Below are positions 11,838 through 23,841 of a stretch of 64,000 nucleotides of DNA, one piece after another. Numbering within the stretch: position 1 is the stretch's first letter; every line of letters begins with the position of its first letter. Source of the stretch: Notospermus geniculatus (Eukaryota; Nemertea; Pilidiophora; Heteronemertea; Lineidae); NCBI GenBank assembly GCA_002633025.1, contig NMRB01000624.1:1-64000 (forward strand). Direction: 5' to 3'. A program made the translations under genes and the position numbers. The notes under the pieces are model-generated. The model was not told the DNA's origin. It made no database searches and saw nothing but the letters and a program-made list of their open reading frames with translations.

Positions 11838-12489
11838 AGTAGGGCCAACCTCAGAAAAGGAAATCGTCGGGCCTCTCAGTCTGGTCCATCAGTGTGGTAT
11901 TCAGCACTGCGTTAATTTGCCGATATACCTACATGTAACTTAGAGGACTGAAAACATATACTAGTATTACTTAATATCATCTTACTCAATAAGTAAGACT
12001 ATGCATTCGGTCGTTTCTTGTGTATAATTATCACTGTCACAGATTGTTCGTCGTAGTACATGTATATATAAGCATAACTACATGTATTTTATTCCATGTT
12101 GTAGTAGTTCATTTCATGTATCAACTCGTTCAAAATATTCCTGCGAATTAAATGGCCATCACTTGCATCAATCGGGAATTCAAGGGTGTATGAGTTGTAA
12201 CGCTTTCCTACCCTGGGTTCTGCATCTAGGGTCAAAACATTTCTATCTTTGATCAACGATTTTATATACGTTGATGTAATAAAGGGTGCTGGCTGTATTT
12301 TGCATGCCAAATTAGTCTATGTGTTTAAATACAATAAGTCAGTAGGCCTACACCTATTGTATATTATTTATAAAAGTACGAAGTTACTTTGACCTAGTCT
12401 TGCATCTTCTTGGCTACATGCAAATATTAAATTTCTAAACGATTTCAATATAAGTTTAAAATGTGGTGCCCTTCGATAGAGACGGCTAA

Positions 12490-14155
12490 ATATATATATA
12501 TATATATTTATTCGTGACGATAATCACACTACAACAAAAAGAATAAAGCGAGTGCAAAAACAAAAAAGAAGAGGTGTTGTACAAGTGAAGGTGCAGATGA
12601 CGTTCCACCCAGCCTTATTGGTGGGGGCTCAGCATACCTTAATCCATTTCAGGAGAATTTACCCAGTGCAAAGAAGGTCTAAAATAATCTTAATATTCTC
12701 GGCCTCACCCGGGAGAACAGAGCGTAAGTGCATGAAATCAACGATAGCGTATGCAGTGCGTATTGTTTCAATGTCAGCAATCGGACAATTAAGACCATTA
12801 GCGGAGACATGCAGAAGGTTATACCTCGGAATATTGTAAGTGTTACTGATGTAGGTGAGAGAATTACCAACTGCTGACGAGCTACCGTTAAGTGACAGGT
12901 TGGCAGCTAACTGGATAAGGGGATTGGAATGATGAAAAGCGCCAATGAAAAATTTAAGAAATCGTCTGTGAAGTCTAACCTGTAAAGCATCAATATCTAA
13001 GATAAGAGGCAGAAGAGCATTGTGTGTTCTGGGATGAAGGCCAATGACTCTACGTGGAGCCCGGCGCCATGCAGTAAAGATGTGTTCTGTGTCCCTGAGG
13101 CTGTAGTCCCACAGTTGGGAGCCATAATAGGACATACAGTATGTTTCAACCAGTTTATAACGGAGGAAGGGATTGCAATAATGAACTCGTGACATAACCA
13201 CATTGGTTTTCCTATAGAAGTCGGAAATAGTAATGTTTATGTTATCGGTATCACCCGTATTGCCAATAACCACACCCAGGTGTTTAGCACTGTCCTCTTC
13301 AATGACCAGAACGCCCTCGAAGACAATGGATTCTCTGCGTCTGTGCGCTCTATTCTTCCGAGTGAAAACAATAAACTGACATTTGTCGGGATTAAAAATA
13401 AGATGTATACCTTTGGCATGAGCTGAAGCAGGTTTTAGTAATAAACTGAGGGACAGTTTAGTAGGGGCAAGTATTATTATGTCATCAGCGTAGGCCAGTG
13501 CACCAACAAATTCTGTACCAATATGGCAACCCAAACCGGTTTTTCTAAGAGCTTCTAGGAGACTTTCTGTATACTAGTATATGGAAAAGAGGAAAGGTGA
13601 TAAGATCCCTCCTTGTTTAACGCCATTCTTACCATAAAAGAATTCCGAGTGATGGCCTCCCCACCGGATACGCATTTTCTGCTTTATGTACATAAATGAA
13701 ATGACTCTACACAATATAGGACATACTCCCTTAGCCCGAAGTTTTTGAAATAATTGAGTGTACTCCACCCTATCAAAGGCCTTGCTAGCGTCTAGTAGCA
13801 TGGCGTATAATTCACCACCACCGTTGAGATAATATTGAGCTATTTCTTTAACAAGGTACATGTAAGTACAATGACTAGTTGAAGTATTTCGCTTAAATTC
13901 AAATTGAAGATCAGTGGTAGATAACTTATCTTCACATTTCAGGAGAATGAGCTCTTCCAGTAACTTACAGAGAGGGCTGTTCAAAGCTATCCCCCTGTAA
14001 TTCTTTGAATCAGAAGTAGACTTTCTGCAATTTTTGGGGATAGAAATAATAGTTGAATACAACATTTTCTCTGGTATGTACCCGTGCATTTCACCGTACA
14101 CTTGTTGTACCAAATTGCTGGAAATCCCTGGACATCTTCTTTTCAGAAAGCATTA
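12490..14155 (-). mobile_element. 5'-truncated non-LTR retrotransposon (LINE), reverse transcriptase with one stop
   Basis: On the minus strand the frame from about 14155 to 12659 reads as a LINE reverse transcriptase. Visible blocks are NYRGIALNSPLCKLLEEL, DASKAFDRVEY (motif A), NGVKQGGILSPFLFSIY (motif B), ALAYADDIIILAPT (motif C, catalytic YADD) and KCQFIVF with a following LGVVI. A single in-frame TAG at 13574-13576 lies between motifs B and C; both halves are in the same frame. No endonuclease domain is found upstream, where an in-frame TAA closes the frame, so the copy is 5'-truncated as usual for LINEs. After the stop at 12659 an untranslated tail contains AATAAA and ends in a TA microsatellite at 12492-12511. 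I cannot assign the clade with confidence. It is probably a recently dead copy. Confidence 0.92.
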
Positions 14156-16374
14156 AATCATATTCCAAACTTTTTAATGTTTAGGCACGTGCACCTTCGA
14201 GCGTTCATGTCTCAATTCGATGTTTTCTTTATTCGTCTTGTTGAAAAACCTAACGCCAATCAAACCTCTTCAATCAAATCTGATTAAACCCCATAATTGG
14301 TGAGCGTCTATAAATCGCGACCCAGGAGCGACCCAGCTAAGAATTTAGGTGAACGGTGTAAAAAAATGCTTCGCAGTTCACTAGTCCTGTTTTGTGATAA
14401 CGGGTTCAGTCAAGTATGTAGGTTTTATAATGTGTACTCGGACCTCAAAGGCTTTGTGAGAATAGGCCTTCTCCAATACCTACGGCGCGAGGATTAATTT
14501 GGCTAATGTACAGAAATTTGAATAGAGTAATTTGTGTCGCTAAAGGATGAAATGATAATCGTTGTCGTCATCTCATATGAAAAGCTTGTATCTTTTGAGG
14601 GGCAATTATTTGGAATGGATATCTCCAAATATTCATCGGATATGTAAAAGACAGGTGCGTGTAGGCCAAGTCGCATTTTGAAACTGACAGCTGATGATAT
14701 TGCTCACTCAGGTCGAAGACTATATTTGCCGTCATTCAAATGCAAATGATTTTTATGCACGTGAGGATGGATGAAGTTTCGCTCCTGCTCTCGACTTCGT
14801 TACATCCTGCGAAACGAACCGTTTAAGGACACCTGGAAGTGCGGGCTGAAAAGAAATCGAAGGTTAGTATCCTGTTTTAAAGATATTCATGTCTGACGAA
14901 ATTTCCGATGGTACATTTCAAAGAAGCCCTCCTAACAAAAAACTGCAATGTGCAATTTTGGAAGAAAAACAAGGAAATCTTGAGTATCTTGTGGAAGGAA
15001 AGCTAATTAATTTTACTTTGAATGCTGAAAGTATTTATAAAATAATTTAGACTCGTCAATCGTGCTAAATCAATTTGTGTACACTGACTTTAACAGCTAG
15101 CTGCCTTTACAACCATATATTTTTCCTCTCTAAACTGTCTTTGATTAATGGAGGGTTGTTCATTAATATTGCCTTCGGATATTAGGCTGAATTTAGACCC
15201 AGATTCATAATGTCTACATGAATAGGCCCAACAAAAGACTAAAGAGCGTGCTGTGTCCCTGTCTCCTGCAGGATCAGCAGAAGCCCTACTGCCACACCAG
15301 GCTGCTGCCAAGTGACACAACCATGCTATGCCAGCGACACCTATTATAAAGGCCTGATATCGCATTGTCACTGCAAGTTACATGTTTTAGGCGATAATCA
15401 GTTTCTAATCCACACAGGAACAACAGTAATCCTGGATAAAGATTTTGATCAGAAGCTAGTCAAGATTATGGGCAATTTTAATGAGTTTACTGACATGTTT
15501 TTTCAATGAATTTGTCAACTTTAATCACCTTATGAAACTGATAACACTTAATCAAAACAAATGCAATATTTCACCGGAATACACACCTGAATACACCTCA
15601 TCGCCACTCAGTATTTTGTCCACGGTCTTCTGATATTAACTAGAGGCTGCTAATACTAAAATCGTGGTGCTTTGATATTTCGTAGGTTTATGAAGTCAAA
15701 CAGGCCGTTCTCGAATAATTTCTTTGACCTGCCGGTGGTACCATCTGCTCACAGTTAGAAAATATACCAAATAAGTCGACCGAACAATTCGGTGGTTACT
15801 TCTTCGTCAGTATCGATTTGAAGAGGTATTTGGCTCAGTGGGCCTGGAATCAAGTTGACACAATTTTATTTCAAGAATGGTTGGGTGAACATCGAGGGTG
15901 ACTGGACCCCCACTGGCCTTACAACAGACGGACCAATCCTAAAGTATGAGCTACTCGGTCAGATGAACCCTTTCTGCTCAACTCTGAATGACACTCATTT
16001 TAATTTGACATGTCGCTCTTAATTGCACAGATCAGAAAAACCACCGAATCGAATCTGATGGCACAGATCAAGTGAGGAAGAGAAAAACTATGAATTAGCA
16101 GACCGAATTAGCTACAGTGAGAAAACAGTTTTGATATCTCTTAATACTCGTCTCCAAAGTAATCAAAATTCTTGATATGATTATTCCGTTGATTCACCTT
16201 TTTGGAATATCTTACCAAGTATGCCTCCATATTACCATATTTTCTCTATCGGCACTCTTCGAAGAAAACCACGGATAAATGGACTTAATCGGTCAAATCA
16301 GGCATGGACCTAATAGTACTGTTTAATGTGAGCTGGAAAAGACCTTGTGGCAATTTGAAATACATGTATAATAT
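14156..16374. other. Intergenic, no gene recognised
   Basis: Only short unsupported reading frames. No repeat of clear structure was identified apart from the MITE that follows at 16375. Confidence 0.4.
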
Positions 16375-16865
16375 CATAAAGGAATCAACCATAAAGGTTC
16401 AACTGACAAATTTAGCATTTTATAAATGTGGACAATATCCCTTTAAAAGCCAACAGATTTGCATTCTGACGTTTCCATGTGATAGGCAAGACCCTTCTGC
16501 ACATTCACTGCAAATTTTGTTGAATTCCGACTGGTTGATCTTATGATACAAAAGGTCTGAATTAATGAGAACCCCACGAACGATGTGTGTTCAGGGTCAT
16601 CGGTGTACATTTGAATAGGCTGACGTACATTTGTACATGGAACACTAATTGTGCTGAAAATAGCTCAGTTATCGTCAGAAATGGAATTCAAAGCATCATG
16701 TTGACAGGTTCATGTACCTCTTCACCACAAAAAAAAGTTGAAGCTCGTGCCTATTACGTAAAGCCAAAATTCAGGCAGTGAGAGACATCTGGTGGCATCA
16801 CAGGAAGTGTATCCCTCAGTAAGCTCATCGTTCGCAGTTAAACCTTTATGGTTGATTCCTTTATG
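16375..16865. mobile_element. 491-bp MITE (copy 2), 7-bp target duplication
   Basis: Nearly identical, with a few substitutions, to 8028-8517 and in the same orientation. Same CATAAAGGAATCAACC terminus, flanked by ATAATAT on both sides (16368-16374 and 16866-16872). Two copies with different perfect 7-mers fix both the ends and the duplication length. Confidence 0.92.
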
Positions 16866-17511
16866 ATAATATTCATGAACTGCCAAGCAATTTAACTATT
16901 CGACCTATCCCTGTTTGGTATTCTAATTCTGTTGATCGTACGATACATAGATGGGAAAACCTGACCGTCGTGTTTTATTCTTAAGGACACGGTCTAGCTG
17001 GGCTTTGGAAAAAGGTAACCGTAAATAACGCATCTAAAAGGAATTTCGTAGAATTTCTTGGGTAAAATTGGTGACTTTTTAGTCAAAATTCTTGACAAGG
17101 ACTAACTTGGTGTGAGTGACTTTCTTATGACTCAATAGTCAAAGGGTTGTTACATTCTCTTGACTATTTTGGACACTACACATGAAAATTTGACAGTTCT
17201 GCAGGTGTGAAAATGCTCCTAAAGTTCATTTCCGCAGTCATATTATTCATCAGGGTTGTAATCTTGATTTATTTTCCTGCTTTTTGAATACAGTTAACAG
17301 AGGATTGAGGCGAAAGCGTGCAAAGTTGAATAGGCCTTTCTCAGTCACGTCCACTGATTTTGATAATGGTGAAGCTTTTGATACAGTATAATAGACAGTC
17401 GGAATTTCCCTAAAGTATTATCGTTCGTTCTGATTCATCGTTGACAATGAGTACACTTGGTTCCACGAAATATTCTTTACTTTTCGTGAAATAAATTCTG
17501 ATTGGACACCA

Positions 17512-17905
17512 CGGCCCATATTAGGGAGTTTAAGAAATCAAACGATAAACGTGAACTTTACGACAACGTTATTTTTGTACCGGAAATGCAATATATAATC
17601 TGGTGAATTTGCAGTACGAAAAATAACGTTGTCGTAAAGTTTACGTTTTTCGTTTGATTTCTTAAACTCCCTATTTTCAAAGCTGTTTCAACGCTAAAAT
17701 GCATTTTAGTCCAGCACTTGCATGCCTATAAGCATGCCTATAAGCATGCAAGTGCTGGACTAAAATGCATTTTAGCGTTGAAACAGCTTTGAAAATAAGG
17801 AGTTTAAGAAATCAAACGAAAAACGTAAACTTTACGACATGAGCATGCAAGTGTTGGACTAAAATGCATTTTAGCGTTGAAACAGCTTTGAAAATGTGGG
17901 CCTAC
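17512..17905. mobile_element. Nested palindromic elements
   Basis: A 148-bp element (17524-17671, GGGAGTTTAAGAAATCAAAC ends, TA on both sides) sits inside the left arm of a second palindrome. That palindrome's arms (17673-17725 and 17744-17796) are perfect over 53 bp around an 18-bp loop. The pairing continues outwards with one mismatch to about 17630 and 17840. A third arm copy follows at 17843-17905. Confidence 0.8.
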
Positions 17906-18462
17906 GACATTAAACTCAGTCTGATTAAATCTCAAGTCCTAAAAATACGCGGAAGTCCTTCGACGCGTTTGGTTATATATGTCATTTATGTATCGTTCGC
18001 TCCTTCCAAACTTTCCCCTTTATGCTTTAGAATATTCCAATGAAGTTAACCCATGTGTGAAACCAGAGATCGTAAAAGGACATTCTTCAAAAGATTGTTT
18101 TGAACGACCAGATATTTAATGAGCCAAAACATCTCATCTCAAATAAAGCCGACATAAATTCCTGTGTAACGACATAATCGTTGACTTTTACTGCAACTGT
18201 CATCCGCCTCAGACCATGATTGAAGAGAGTCATGTTGACTTACATATGCTAAATTACTAGTATTCAGAAATATGGATTGCTTGTGCTAGCATAGGAATCT
18301 TTATACGAGGGTATGTACCGAACTCACAAATCCATCGTATTTTTGATCGTAGTCATCCTAAAATCTTCGTCAGTTCCTTCCTCATAGGTGCATTTTAAAT
18401 TTTTTTCAGCCTTTCATAATCTCTATATAGGCCTACTGCCACCAAGAGCTTTCAAGGAAGTC

Positions 18463-18545
18463 TCTGGCATTAACAAAATTGTTTGTACATTGTATGAGAT
18501 AACAAAATTGTTTGTATGAGATAACAAAATTGTTTGTATGAGATA
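18463..18545. repeat. Short tandem repeat, 3 units
   Basis: Three copies of a roughly 23-bp unit containing AACAAAATTGTTTGTATGAG. No gene is seen between the palindrome at 17905 and 19000. Confidence 0.7.
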
Positions 18546-19024
18546 AACTATGGCATGTGGGCCTATCCCATAGTATAATTAGGTTTGCCCGACGGTTAAT
18601 AAGTGGTTGGTGTGTGGAAGATGTCAACATGTCTTTTTAAAAAGTGGGAAACATTACGATGGAAAATTAACCAATTTCCTATTTATTTTTTCAGATTGAT
18701 GCAACCAACCCAACGACATGAACGATCTTCAAAGACCCGACACGTTACGGTGAATACCTTTGATTGGACGGGGAAAAAAACTTGTTTTGAGGCAGTTATA
18801 CCGGAAGTCAAGCGTTACGTATGAATGACGCTAGGCCGGTGAACTGACCCTTTGGCCTAGGGCCTTTGACCAATATACATACCAATGCAAACCAATATAT
18901 CCAGTTAACTACTCTGTTTGCGTTATTTCAATAACTCGTACATATTTCATGAAGGATTAATGACACACTAAGCCGTTAGTAAACCAGTATTAACACCAAT
19001 CCGGCCTCTCCGGCAGCGTGGTCC

Positions 19025-19034
19025 CCATATAAGG
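19025..19034 (+). promoter_or_regulatory. CArG/TATA-like site upstream of the 325-aa ORF
   Basis: CCATATAAGG fits CC(A/T)6GG and contains TATAA. It lies about 625 bp before the ATG at 19658. Function is inference only; such a site occurs by chance in tens of kilobases. Confidence 0.25.
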
Positions 19035-19421
19035 AATTTCACAGGACATTGCTCTGTCGAGGGGACGTGTATTGTGCCCCACAGGAAACGTAAACAGAAT
19101 ATCGAAGATGTCGTTGATAATGGAAGTTCGACCTTCGAAAGTGCGGGACCTTTGCGAGTAGAAGATTATTTATGGTACAATTACCAGTACTTCTTATTTC
19201 TATTGGTTTTGATGAGACGTGATAGAAGAGGAGTACATTTCCCAAACTGGCACAGTTTGTCAAAGGATTAAAATAACATCTTGCCGATAATGTGACAGTC
19301 GTCGGCGTTCATTTGCAGACGATCGACAGTTAGATTTGTCAGAGTGGTGTCTTCTGTTGTCTCGCTGACGTGTGTGATCTCGGCTGAAGGCAGGAAATCT
19401 GTTTCACGGAATAGACTAGCC

Positions 19422-19466
19422 CATCCTCCTTCATCAGGAGTTTTTACCTCGCTCCTCTTCATCCTG
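19422..19466. mobile_element. CATCC MITE fragment, copy 2
   Basis: Left half only: CATCCTCC, then CAGGAGTTTTTACCTCGCTC and CTCTTCATCC. The right half is missing. It lies in the 5' flank of the intronless ORF. Confidence 0.6.
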
Positions 19467-19657
19467 TCACACAAACCCGAGGCTGGTCAGTGTAACACAG
19501 GCAATTAGGAATGTCTACGTGTGCTACGACATCTTCTGTGGTTCATTTCACGAGCATTGGATGTAACGGGTGAACATTCCTCTGTACTGACGTTCACTTC
19601 CCACACAGGGATTCCTATGTTACCTCCCTTAGATGCTGGAATCACTGAATTAAGAAA

Positions 19658-20635
19658 ATGAACGATAACGACCGAAGGACTGGCGTCCAAAAGAGCTTCA
19701 GTTGGGACAATTTCAAAGACACCAGGAAGCTCTTGATCCGACGTCACACGATGCCGTCAGTGCAGTTTGGGAATCAGGAGTTACACACCCCACGAAATCT
19801 CCAGTCCAGTGGCAATACAAACATAAGGATGTTGAGTGGTATCTATTCACAGTTGACGGAACCCCTCACCAACCGGTCTGGTTTTAACGGTGCGGCGGAT
19901 CCTGTGTTCTTACCAGCTACAAACAAGGCTCGTAGTTATACTTACATACAACCCAGCACATCCTCGGGAACCCCTCGGAGAGATAGGACTCCTGTCTCCG
20001 CTGACAGAAAGAAAATCTCTCTTCCCCACCCTGACACAATATGCCTGACGTGCAGCAAACAACGCACGATTAGACGTTCGAGGACCACTGGATGTTTAAA
20101 CCTAGACCGTACCCAGGGGGATATCCATGGGACGGAGGATTGCTCTATGGAATCGACCGGGAGGCCGCAGGCACGTTCAGAAGTCTGCAGACAGGACAAT
20201 ATCATGAAACGAACGGACAGTTTAAGTAGGATTACAACTTCTAGGGCTCCCAAAACAAATATAACACCGCCCATTTCTAGTGATCCTGATAGTGGAAATG
20301 AAAAATTGGAAACTGGCACATCCGGTGTGGAGATTGAAACCATCGGGAGTGATAATTTAAGAGCAGAAGGTGGGCAAAAGGACCCTGATTCTAAAGAAAG
20401 TGAACCCGCCATTGGTCCAACAGACAACCGAGAAACAAATGTTGGTAATTCTCTCTCAACAGAGACCATGCAAAAGCGTGATACAAAATTTGCTGCCGGA
20501 TCGAATGCAGCAATCGCTGAAAAGGTTCTACTCTGGATGGAGACACTGCCTGATAAATTTTCCGGTCTCAATCCGTTACAAATCATTCCAACCTATGAAC
20601 CTCCGGAGAGGGAGCCCAGACGAGAAGAATACTAA
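19658..20635 (+). CDS. Intronless 325-aa protein of unknown function
   Basis: An open frame of 325 codons from the ATG at 19658 to TAA at 20633. An in-frame TGA sits 12 bases before the ATG, so the frame is complete. I do not recognise the family. The protein is polar, rich in Ser, Thr, Arg and Glu, and probably disordered. It has a basic RRHT site near residue 30, an SSGTPRRDRTPVS patch near 102 and a CLTCSKQRTIRRSRTTGC segment near 130. A helical C-terminal region near 283-310 (AAIAEKVLLWMETLPDKFSG, then NPLQIIPTYEPP) looks the most constrained. An antisense frame of 214 codons overlaps it and is treated as a shadow. Length argues for a gene; the alternative is a chance or relic frame. Confidence 0.6.
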   Translation: MNDNDRRTGVQKSFSWDNFKDTRKLLIRRHTMPSVQFGNQELHTPRNLQSSGNTNIRMLSGIYSQLTEPLTNRSGFNGAADPVFLPATNKARSYTYIQPSTSSGTPRRDRTPVSADRKKISLPHPDTICLTCSKQRTIRRSRTTGCLNLDRTQGDIHGTEDCSMESTGRPQARSEVCRQDNIMKRTDSLSRITTSRAPKTNITPPISSDPDSGNEKLETGTSGVEIETIGSDNLRAEGGQKDPDSKESEPAIGPTDNRETNVGNSLSTETMQKRDTKFAAGSNAAIAEKVLLWMETLPDKFSGLNPLQIIPTYEPPEREPRREEY

Positions 20636-20776
20636 AGGAGAGTGGTCATAATGAAGGTGGTTTTCAATCTGGTCACATCAACAACACTCCATTGAAATCA
20701 ATTTGTGCCTTGTCAAGGTTTTGTCGTTGTGAGTCATCTTACTGGTAAATCATTTGGGCTGGATGAGTGGCATAGG

Positions 20777-21179
20777 CACACTTGACACTAGATGGCGTTA
20801 TCTTCTATAACACCACTAGCGCAGGTGCTAGGTTTCCATCTTGAAAGTAGTGCAGATTACTACATTTTGGTAAAGGTTTTTAACCATCGTGAACAGGCCA
20901 GCCGTGTCACCGCCAACACAGTGGCATCTACGCTAAATGATAGATGATGTTGAAAAGTGGTGCTGTTGGGTTCAAGGCGAATATTTTCAGACTAAAAGGA
21001 CTTCGTGTTGATAACAAGTGGTATTAGAAATGAACTGAATACTAATTAGAAAGAATTGTGCGATTTATAGGCCGACCGAACTATTTCTACATGCGCGCCG
21101 GCAAAATCCAAAATGGCGGCCTTCCACCTACGCTAGTGGTGAAATGAGGCACGATATTTCGCCGCTAGTGTCAAGTGTG
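20777..21179. mobile_element. Inverted-repeat element
   Basis: CACACTTGACACTAG at the left is mirrored by CTAGTGTCAAGTGTG at the right, with GTGGCATAGG just outside. About 400 bp, non-coding. Confidence 0.55.
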
Positions 21180-21889
21180 TGGCATAGGCTACTGCGAGGC
21201 CTCGGTGATAGAGTCGGCCTACTTGTTCCTTCTTGTGCAACTGAGTACAGGAAAAGTTGATCCTTCTAATCTTTGATGGATAAAGAGGCCTACCGCAGGT
21301 TACCATTCGACGCCGCTTGAAGATACCTGGAAGCATTTAACATGCTATGAGCAAACTTATACATGACATGAGGGGGTTCGTAGCTGCAGACATATCTGGA
21401 GGACCCCACTTGCCATGTATCAGTCCTGCTAGACCCTGCACCACGACTTCTGACACGTGCAGAACATGAATACATGTATCCTCCGGAACATTCCGTGTTC
21501 GCGTGTGTGTGATGTTGAAATTTTCGCGATCTAGTCCATTGGTAAATGTTACCATTTTTAATACCTAAATGATTTTTGTGTGAGTGATGTGCCTCATTTT
21601 TCATGGCCGAAGGCAGTTTTCGTTTAGAGTCCACGGCTCAACCTGTTTGGTGACATGATTGTGCTCTGCCAAAATATCCCGCATGCACTGTGCTAAATAC
21701 TGGTACACATATCGATTATTATAGGCTTAAATCGATCATGTGCTGAGCCGTTCGAGGGGGGGGGGTAGTTACCTAATCATTTCACTGAACAATTCGCCAT
21801 CAGATAGCAGGCAGAAGTGGAAGTTCCTGCATTATTCTTTCCAACAGTTGGGTTTCACATACTACATGAATATCTAGGCATACACTCCG

Positions 21890-22283
21890 TATACACCATA
21901 GACTAGTACCTGGTCCTACCGATGGTGTCGCTTTTGAATGGTAGGACCAGTCGTGGCCGCCATTTGTGGAGGAATTCTGACAGTGACGTCACTTGAAAAT
22001 TTTATGTAAATTATGTAAATTTATTCAATTCTCAATACGGCTGACGTACCAGAATGCAGATAGAAGGTGACCGACCTTTGACCCAGGAAATTCACCAATC
22101 ACGCCTGGGGTTTTCCATGTTAAAAATAGAAAATCTATCAACATAATAGTTCACATACTTACCACCTGTGCCAGCACCGACCAATCAGAGGCACGAAGGC
22201 GGTAGGCACGCCCGGTCCTAACATATGCAAAAGTCCGATGTAAAATATAGTTAGGATCGGGTACCAGTCTATATACACCAGTC
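21890..22283. mobile_element. Diverged inverted-repeat element
   Basis: The left TATACACCATAGACTAGTAC and a right end reading, on the other strand, GTGTATATAGACTGGTACC are imperfect mirror images about 390 bp apart. Non-coding. Confidence 0.4.
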
Positions 22284-22493
22284 TCTGTCGTTTATCATCA
22301 ACTCAATCTTGTAATTTCGTATCTGTGATATATCGTCGAATAACTATGTTTGTTCTTTCGTATTTGTTTTATGTAAATTCTTATCCAAGTGTACACATGT
22401 CAATAAAGCACAAATCGTTCACGTACTTTCAATGAAATTTCAATTTTTTTCGTTGGGGAACACGAAGTCGTTTGAGGCCCTTCGTCTGACTTC

Positions 22494-22862
22494 AATGAGG
22501 AACCCGCAGAACTACGCCACGACGTGGCGCTGTCAGTGTAAGACCCGGAAGTCCTATTTTCTAACAGTGTTTCCATTTACTTCTTGCCCCAAAATAAACC
22601 ACTCTCTTTGGTTCAATTTTGATTAAATTACACTGTCCTGTTTCATGTTCAAAGTTGTCCATATATCACTGCTTTGTTTCGTCAGAAATGCCACAGGATG
22701 CCAATACTGACAACGTCTTTTGGGGAAATTTCCACGGAAAATTGTGCAGACAAATGTACACATGCTTTGACGACGTGACGTCAACAGCGAGAAAAGTGAC
22801 GTCAGTACGTCATTCGGGTCTTATACTGACTGCGCCATCTGCAGTCATGCGGGTACCCCATT
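22494..22862. mobile_element. 369-bp dispersed element, copy 1
   Basis: Ends AATGAGGAACCCGCA and TGCGGGTACCCCATT are mirrored. A second copy lies inverted at 55344-55710 in the ABCA gene. The interior is shared along the whole length, including GACGTCA motifs. Confidence 0.8.
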
Positions 22863-23584
22863 CAAACTGCAAGACTTGGATCTTCAAAACATTGCTTTTT
22901 TCGTGTGTAAAGGTCCTGCATAATGTTTTTGACAAGATGTAACAAACCGAACATGAATTTGTTTTGTCAACAAGTCAATTATAGTGACTCACTGCATAAT
23001 CCGTGAAGATAAATATATGTATTGACGATCACCCCCTAGTTACACTCCAACAAGGAAGAAACCACACTAGGCCTATATAATACCAACTGGGGCGAGTTAT
23101 GGCCTTTCCCAGCCCATCCCTCATAATGACCAGAAAACGTTGTGAATCCCTGGGACAGAGCTCAATCATCAAATTCATGAATTGCTCATGTCCTCTGTAC
23201 GTTTATGGTTAGTTGGGTAATCAATATTTTTATTTACATATTTTTACAACTCTGCAAGAAGCTTGCTTGAAAACGTTTTGTACTCAAACTGTTTAAAGTT
23301 TCGAAGAGCAATATAACAGTACTAAATAATCGTTTAAATCCACAATGACACTCTGTAATGTAAAGATATACATGTAGTTGGCACAGTCTGGCCCTCGGAA
23401 TTTGTGAAAATTGCCATAAACAGTCTGTCGTTCGATTGTCACCAATGCAGAATAACCTAGCACTGAAAGGAAGGGCCCATCCTCTTATCAAAACTCACGA
23501 TTTATTAAAAACGTCTCTGCGCAAATCACCGATGACCAGCAGGTCACTTTTGAGGACAAGAGTTGACTGTAGGCTATATGAAGA

Positions 23585-23841
23585 GGTGGCCGGCCCGCCC
23601 GCGGATTTGTTTCCTAACCGGTATGGATTCCTAACCAGTATATTCATTACGAAATGAAATTAACGACGTGAATGGTGGGTTAATGGTTGGGTAAGTGTAG
23701 GTAAGGGTTAGGGTCAGGGTTAGTGTTGGGAGTAGTTTTAGGATTAGGATTAAGATTAGGATTAGGATTAGCTATAGGTTAGGGGGAAAAGTTGATCGTA
23801 ATGGATATATCGGTTAGGAAAAAAGTTCGCGGCCGGCCCCC
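23585..23841. mobile_element. Inverted-repeat element with telomere-like core
   Basis: GGCCGGCC..GCGGATTTGTTTCCTAACCG is mirrored by CGGTTAGGAAAAAAGTTCGC then GGCCGGCC. Between the ends, 23690-23790 is a degenerate run of TTAGGG, TTAGGA and TTAGTG units. Confidence 0.65.

Noticed and set aside
12552-12839. Plus-strand frame inside the LINE
   Set aside because: Antisense shadow of the reverse transcriptase region.
19942-20586. 214-codon antisense frame
   Set aside because: Lies wholly inside the 325-codon plus-strand frame; no features of its own.
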